Below, one piece after another: positions 61,270 through 64,000 of a stretch of 64,000 bases of DNA. The notes under the pieces are model-generated. The model searched no databases and was not told the DNA's origin. It worked only from the letters and a program-made list of their open reading frames with translations. Each line of letters opens with the position of its first letter. Position 1 is the first letter of the stretch. Source of the stretch: Parerythrobacter aestuarii (lineage in GTDB: Bacteria; Pseudomonadota; Alphaproteobacteria; Sphingomonadales; Sphingomonadaceae); contig NZ_JARBWD010000002.1 of NCBI RefSeq assembly GCF_030140925.1, forward strand, positions 270,916-334,915, written 5' to 3'. The position numbers and the translations under genes were made by a program.

Positions 61270-63069
61270 ATGGCCACAACGGCACCGGCAATCGACAGGG
61301 ACGCGCTGAAGGCGAAGTATGCGGAAGAGCGCGACAAGCGCCTGCGCGAGGATGCCTCGGAGCAATATATCCGGCTGGAAAGCGAATTTTCCGACCTTGC
61401 TGTCGATCCCTATATGCCGGTCAAGGAGCGTGCGCCGGTAACCGACCATGTGATGTTCGCATTCGTCGGCGGCGGTTTTTCCGGGCTGTGCGCCGGGGCG
61501 CGGCTCAAGCAGGCCGGGTTCGACAGCGTCCGCATCATCGACAAGGGCGGGGACTTCGGCGGCACCTGGTACTGGAACCGCTATCCCGGCGCGCAGTGTG
61601 ATACCGCCAGCATGATCTACATGCCGCTGCTCGAGGAAACCGGGCACATGCCGAGCGAGAAATACGCCCACGCTCCGGAAATTCGCGAGCATTGTTCGCG
61701 CATCGGGCACCAGTTCGGGCTCTACGAACACGCGCTGTTCCACACCCAGGTCACGGCCATGGAATGGGATGAGGCGCGGAGCGTGTGGGTGATCGAGACC
61801 AATCGCGGCGACTGCTTCACCGCCAAATATGTCGGCATGGGGACCGGGCCGCTGCACGTCGCCAAGCTGCCCGGGCTGCCGGGGATCGAACTGTTCACTG
61901 GCAAGAGCTTCCACACCAGCCGGTGGGATTACAGCTACACCGGCGGGACGCCCGAAGGCGCGCCGATGACAGGGCTGGCCGACAAGCGGGTGGCCATCAT
62001 CGGCACCGGTGCGACCGCCGTGCAATGCGTGCCGGAAACCGCCAAGACTGCCAAGGAACTGCTGGTGTTCCAGCGTACGCCGTCCTCGGTCGATGTCCGT
62101 GCCAACGAGCCGATCGACCCGGACTGGTTCGGCGCTGTCTCCAAGGCCGGGTGGCAGAAGGCATGGCAGGAAAATTTCACCGCCCATTTCGGCATGGGCA
62201 TGCCGGAAAAAGACCTCGTCAACGATGGCTGGACCGACCTTGCCAAGCGCATCCGGGCCAATATGGCCAAGGTGCCGATGTCCGAATGGACCCCGGCGAA
62301 GATGATGGAGGCCTTCGAGGACGCCGACTACGAGAAGATGGAAGAAATCCGCCGCCGCGCCGAAGCGCTGGTGGAAGATCCCGACACCGCCGAAAACCTC
62401 AAGGCCTGGTATCGCCAGCTATGCAAGCGGCCATGCTTCCATGACGAGTATTTGCAGGCTTTCAACCGCCCGGGGGTGAAGCTCATCCATACCGACGGGC
62501 AGGGTGTCGAGCGGATCACCGAAAAGGGCGTGGTGGCCGGCGGCGTCGAATATGAGGTCGATTGCATCATCTATGCCTCGGGCTTCGAGGTGTGGACCGA
62601 TTTCGCCGACCGGACCGGTTTCGATCCCGTAGGGCGCGGGGGCAGGAAACTGTCGGACCACTGGGCCAGCGAAATGCGTACGCTGCATGGGCTGCAGATG
62701 CATGGGTTCCCCAACGCGTTCCTGGTGCAGGCAACGCAGGGCGCGGCCTTCATCGCCAATTACCCGCACAATCTGGTCGATCATGCCGATACGATCGCGG
62801 CGCTGGTCTCCTACATGGAAGACGAAGGACTGGACGCGGCCGAGCCGACTGCGGAGGCCGAACAGAAATGGCTCGACTTCCTCCTTACCGGCAACCGCAA
62901 CACGCTGGCGAACACCGAGTGCACGCCGGGCTATTACAACAATGAAGGCATGGGATTGCGCGAACGCGACAAGTACAACCTTGGCCATCCGGGAGGGGCG
63001 TTGGCGTTCTTCCGCCACATCGAACAATGGCGCAACTCGGGCGAGTTCGAGGGACTGGAGTTCAGCTGA
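61270..63069 (+). CDS. Baeyer-Villiger-type flavin monooxygenase
   Basis: A 599-residue enzyme of the longer BVMO class with an extra N-terminal helix (about 75 residues) before the FAD motif 'AFVGGGFSGLCAGARL'. Next come 'GGTWYWNRYPGAQCDT', the fingerprint F-x-G-x3-H-x3-W-D (FTGKSFHTSRWD) and 'VAIIGTGATAVQCVPE' for NADPH. The length and N-terminal extension resemble cyclopentadecanone/4-hydroxyacetophenone-type enzymes, which accept large cyclic or aryl ketones. Start ATG 61270 after GGGAGAGA. Divergent from the P450 gene. Confidence 0.92.
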   Translation: MATTAPAIDRDALKAKYAEERDKRLREDASEQYIRLESEFSDLAVDPYMPVKERAPVTDHVMFAFVGGGFSGLCAGARLKQAGFDSVRIIDKGGDFGGTWYWNRYPGAQCDTASMIYMPLLEETGHMPSEKYAHAPEIREHCSRIGHQFGLYEHALFHTQVTAMEWDEARSVWVIETNRGDCFTAKYVGMGTGPLHVAKLPGLPGIELFTGKSFHTSRWDYSYTGGTPEGAPMTGLADKRVAIIGTGATAVQCVPETAKTAKELLVFQRTPSSVDVRANEPIDPDWFGAVSKAGWQKAWQENFTAHFGMGMPEKDLVNDGWTDLAKRIRANMAKVPMSEWTPAKMMEAFEDADYEKMEEIRRRAEALVEDPDTAENLKAWYRQLCKRPCFHDEYLQAFNRPGVKLIHTDGQGVERITEKGVVAGGVEYEVDCIIYASGFEVWTDFADRTGFDPVGRGGRKLSDHWASEMRTLHGLQMHGFPNAFLVQATQGAAFIANYPHNLVDHADTIAALVSYMEDEGLDAAEPTAEAEQKWLDFLLTGNRNTLANTECTPGYYNNEGMGLRERDKYNLGHPGGALAFFRHIEQWRNSGEFEGLEFS

Positions 63070-63163
63070 CGCCAAAGGGAAAGCGCAGAAGGGTATTCAT
63101 GCTTGACCGGGGGCGCTGCATCCCGTTTGTTCGGCGTGTCAACGATGTGAGGGACTTATCGGT

Positions 63164-63640
63164 ATGCGTTTCGCTCTTCTGACTGCTGCAGCGATTGCGG
63201 CGTTTCCGGCAGGCCTTGCGGCGCAGGACGCCACAGCGCCCGAGCCGCTTACCCGCGCCACTTTCATCGCCCAGATGGATGCGGAGTTCAAAAGGCTCGA
63301 TGGCGATGGCAATGGTATGGTCGTGCCGGATGAAATCATTGCCTCGCAGCAGGCCTCGGCCCAGGCTGAAGCCTTTCGGCAAAACCAGGTCGTGTTCGCC
63401 CAGCTCGATGCCAACGCTGACGGACTGCTCAGCCCGCAGGAGTTTGCGGCGCTGGCCAATCCCTCTGCTATCCCGGTGGACGCCACGCCTCTTATGAACC
63501 AGTTCGACACCGACAAGGACGGGATTATCACCCTTGTCGAATACCGCATTGCCACGCAGGCCAACTTCGACCGCGTCGATAGCGATCGCGATGGGGTTGT
63601 TACCGACATGGAAATGCGTGCAGCCGGGATCCAGCCCTGA
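63164..63640 (+). CDS. Secreted EF-hand calcium-binding protein
   Basis: A 158-residue exported protein (signal MRFALLTAAAIAAFPAGLAAQ). Four EF-hand loops are visible: DGDGNGMVVPDE (46-57), DANADGLLSPQE (82-93), DTDKDGIITLVE (115-126) and DSDRDGVVTDME (139-150), all with the first Asp and last Glu in place. Likely a periplasmic calmodulin-like calcium sensor or buffer. Convergent with the YadA-like gene; a small GGGGTGG / CCACCCC hairpin lies between (63657-63677). Confidence 0.88.
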   Translation: MRFALLTAAAIAAFPAGLAAQDATAPEPLTRATFIAQMDAEFKRLDGDGNGMVVPDEIIASQQASAQAEAFRQNQVVFAQLDANADGLLSPQEFAALANPSAIPVDATPLMNQFDTDKDGIITLVEYRIATQANFDRVDSDRDGVVTDMEMRAAGIQP

Positions 63641-63685
63641 TCCCGCGCGGGGATTGGGGGTGGCGCGTAACCACCCCGTCCCTGG

Positions 63686-64000
63686 TCAGAACCCGAAAGT
63701 AGCCGACACTGCTCCGCCGACACTGCTGTCGCCGGTGTTGCCGCTGATCCCGGCCGAGACATAGACTTTCTCCCCGACCTTGCCCGTGAGCGACGCGGAA
63801 TAGCCCTGCTCGCCCTTGTAGGTTGCGCCGGCAACCGTGACCGACACCTTGGCATCGGGCACGATCTTGGCCTGGCCCATCGCCATAGCCGCAGCAATGC
63901 CGCCGAGCGCTGAGCCCGAGAGATCATCGAGCCGGAAGCTCAGGTCGGCAAAGCCGCTCTCCAGCCCCGATACCCTTCCGCTGAGCGCGCTGAACTGCTG
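63686..64000 (-). CDS. YadA-like trimeric autotransporter, C-terminal anchor (partial)
   Basis: The frame is open to the right window edge, so only the C-terminal 104 residues are seen. The sequence runs through a short helix ('SGRVSGLESGFADLSFRLDDL') into four beta-strands ending 'SVGGAVSATFGF'. This is the layout of the YadA anchor that forms a 12-stranded trimeric barrel in the outer membrane. The 'AAAMAMGQAKIVPDAKVSVTVA' segment is close to the family consensus. The stalk and head lie outside. An internal ATG at 63884 is not a real start. Confidence 0.78.
   Translation of the reverse strand, partial: QQFSALSGRVSGLESGFADLSFRLDDLSGSALGGIAAAMAMGQAKIVPDAKVSVTVAGATYKGEQGYSASLTGKVGEKVYVSAGISGNTGDSSVGGAVSATFGF

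Overview
The window is about 64 kb of GC-rich DNA (roughly 60-65 % G+C by eye) with tightly packed genes. It reads as chromosome of an aerobic, carotenoid-producing alphaproteobacterium of the order Sphingomonadales, most likely Erythrobacteraceae. The basis is the crtY-crtI-crtB genes with sphingomonad-like sequences, the split glycine decarboxylase (gcvPA/gcvPB), TamA/TamB, several DUF families common in that order, and intergenic mosaic repeats typical of these genomes. The assignment is an inference from remembered protein families; no search was run. No rRNA, CRISPR array, insertion sequence or prophage was seen, and no gene-free stretch exceeds 300 bases.

Layout. (1) 1-4603, +: glycine cleavage system gcvT-gcvH-[repeat]-gcvPA-gcvPB. 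(2) 4614-6988: a Wzx-like flippase (-) and, divergent from it, a stand-alone Nmad3-like gene (+), followed by a perfect 23-bp inverted repeat. (3) 7033-14804, -: valine/branched-chain catabolism: mmsA, isobutyryl-CoA dehydrogenase-like, a VOC protein, 3-hydroxyisobutyryl-CoA hydrolase, enoyl-CoA hydratase and mmsB. Small secreted proteins (an I78-type inhibitor lipoprotein and two unknowns) and a RidA protein lie between mmsA and the rest. (4) 14915-21563, -: tamA-tamB plus a small lipoprotein. (5) 21742-25244, +: tRNA-Gly(CCC), an imperfect tandem repeat, then an aldo/keto reductase, a GMC oxidoreductase and an FkbM methyltransferase, coupled or closely spaced, and a small DUF6356-like membrane protein. 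(6) 25251-33445: dehydrogenases, a Tat-exported DUF839 (PhoX-like) protein, a GDT1-like membrane protein, dps, a 6-phosphogluconolactonase, a Nudix hydrolase, dinB and a Bcr/CflA transporter.

(7) 33451-41933, -: crtY, crtI, a LOG-family gene and crtB, then a secreted NTF2-like protein and the alpha and beta subunits of a biotin-dependent acyl-CoA carboxylase. The alpha gene contains a sharp G+C drop. (8) 42008-50111: mostly exported proteins: a DUF2059-like protein, MipA/OmpV, an S9 peptidase, an amidohydrolase, a PqqB-like metallo-hydrolase and a DUF885 protein. (9) 50292-56456: a Baeyer-Villiger-type monooxygenase, an unusual 855-residue protein of unknown function (-), a hotdog thioesterase and a DUF2235 hydrolase fused to a C-terminal LysM domain. 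(10) 56466-63069: an oxygenase island with a flavin monooxygenase, a nitronate monooxygenase, a glutathione transferase, a CYP153-like P450 and a divergent second Baeyer-Villiger-type monooxygenase. (11) 63164-64000: a four-EF-hand secreted protein and the C-terminal anchor of a YadA-like protein cut by the window edge.

Together, most genes serve heterotrophic metabolism (glycine, valine, acyl-CoA and probably aliphatic or cyclic hydrophobic substrates), carotenoid synthesis and the cell envelope. The parts least explained by known biology are the 855-residue protein with its divergent thioesterase/DUF2235-LysM neighbours, the orphan Nmad3-like gene with flanking palindromes, the recombination-like patch in the carboxylase gene, and four classes of mosaic repeat.
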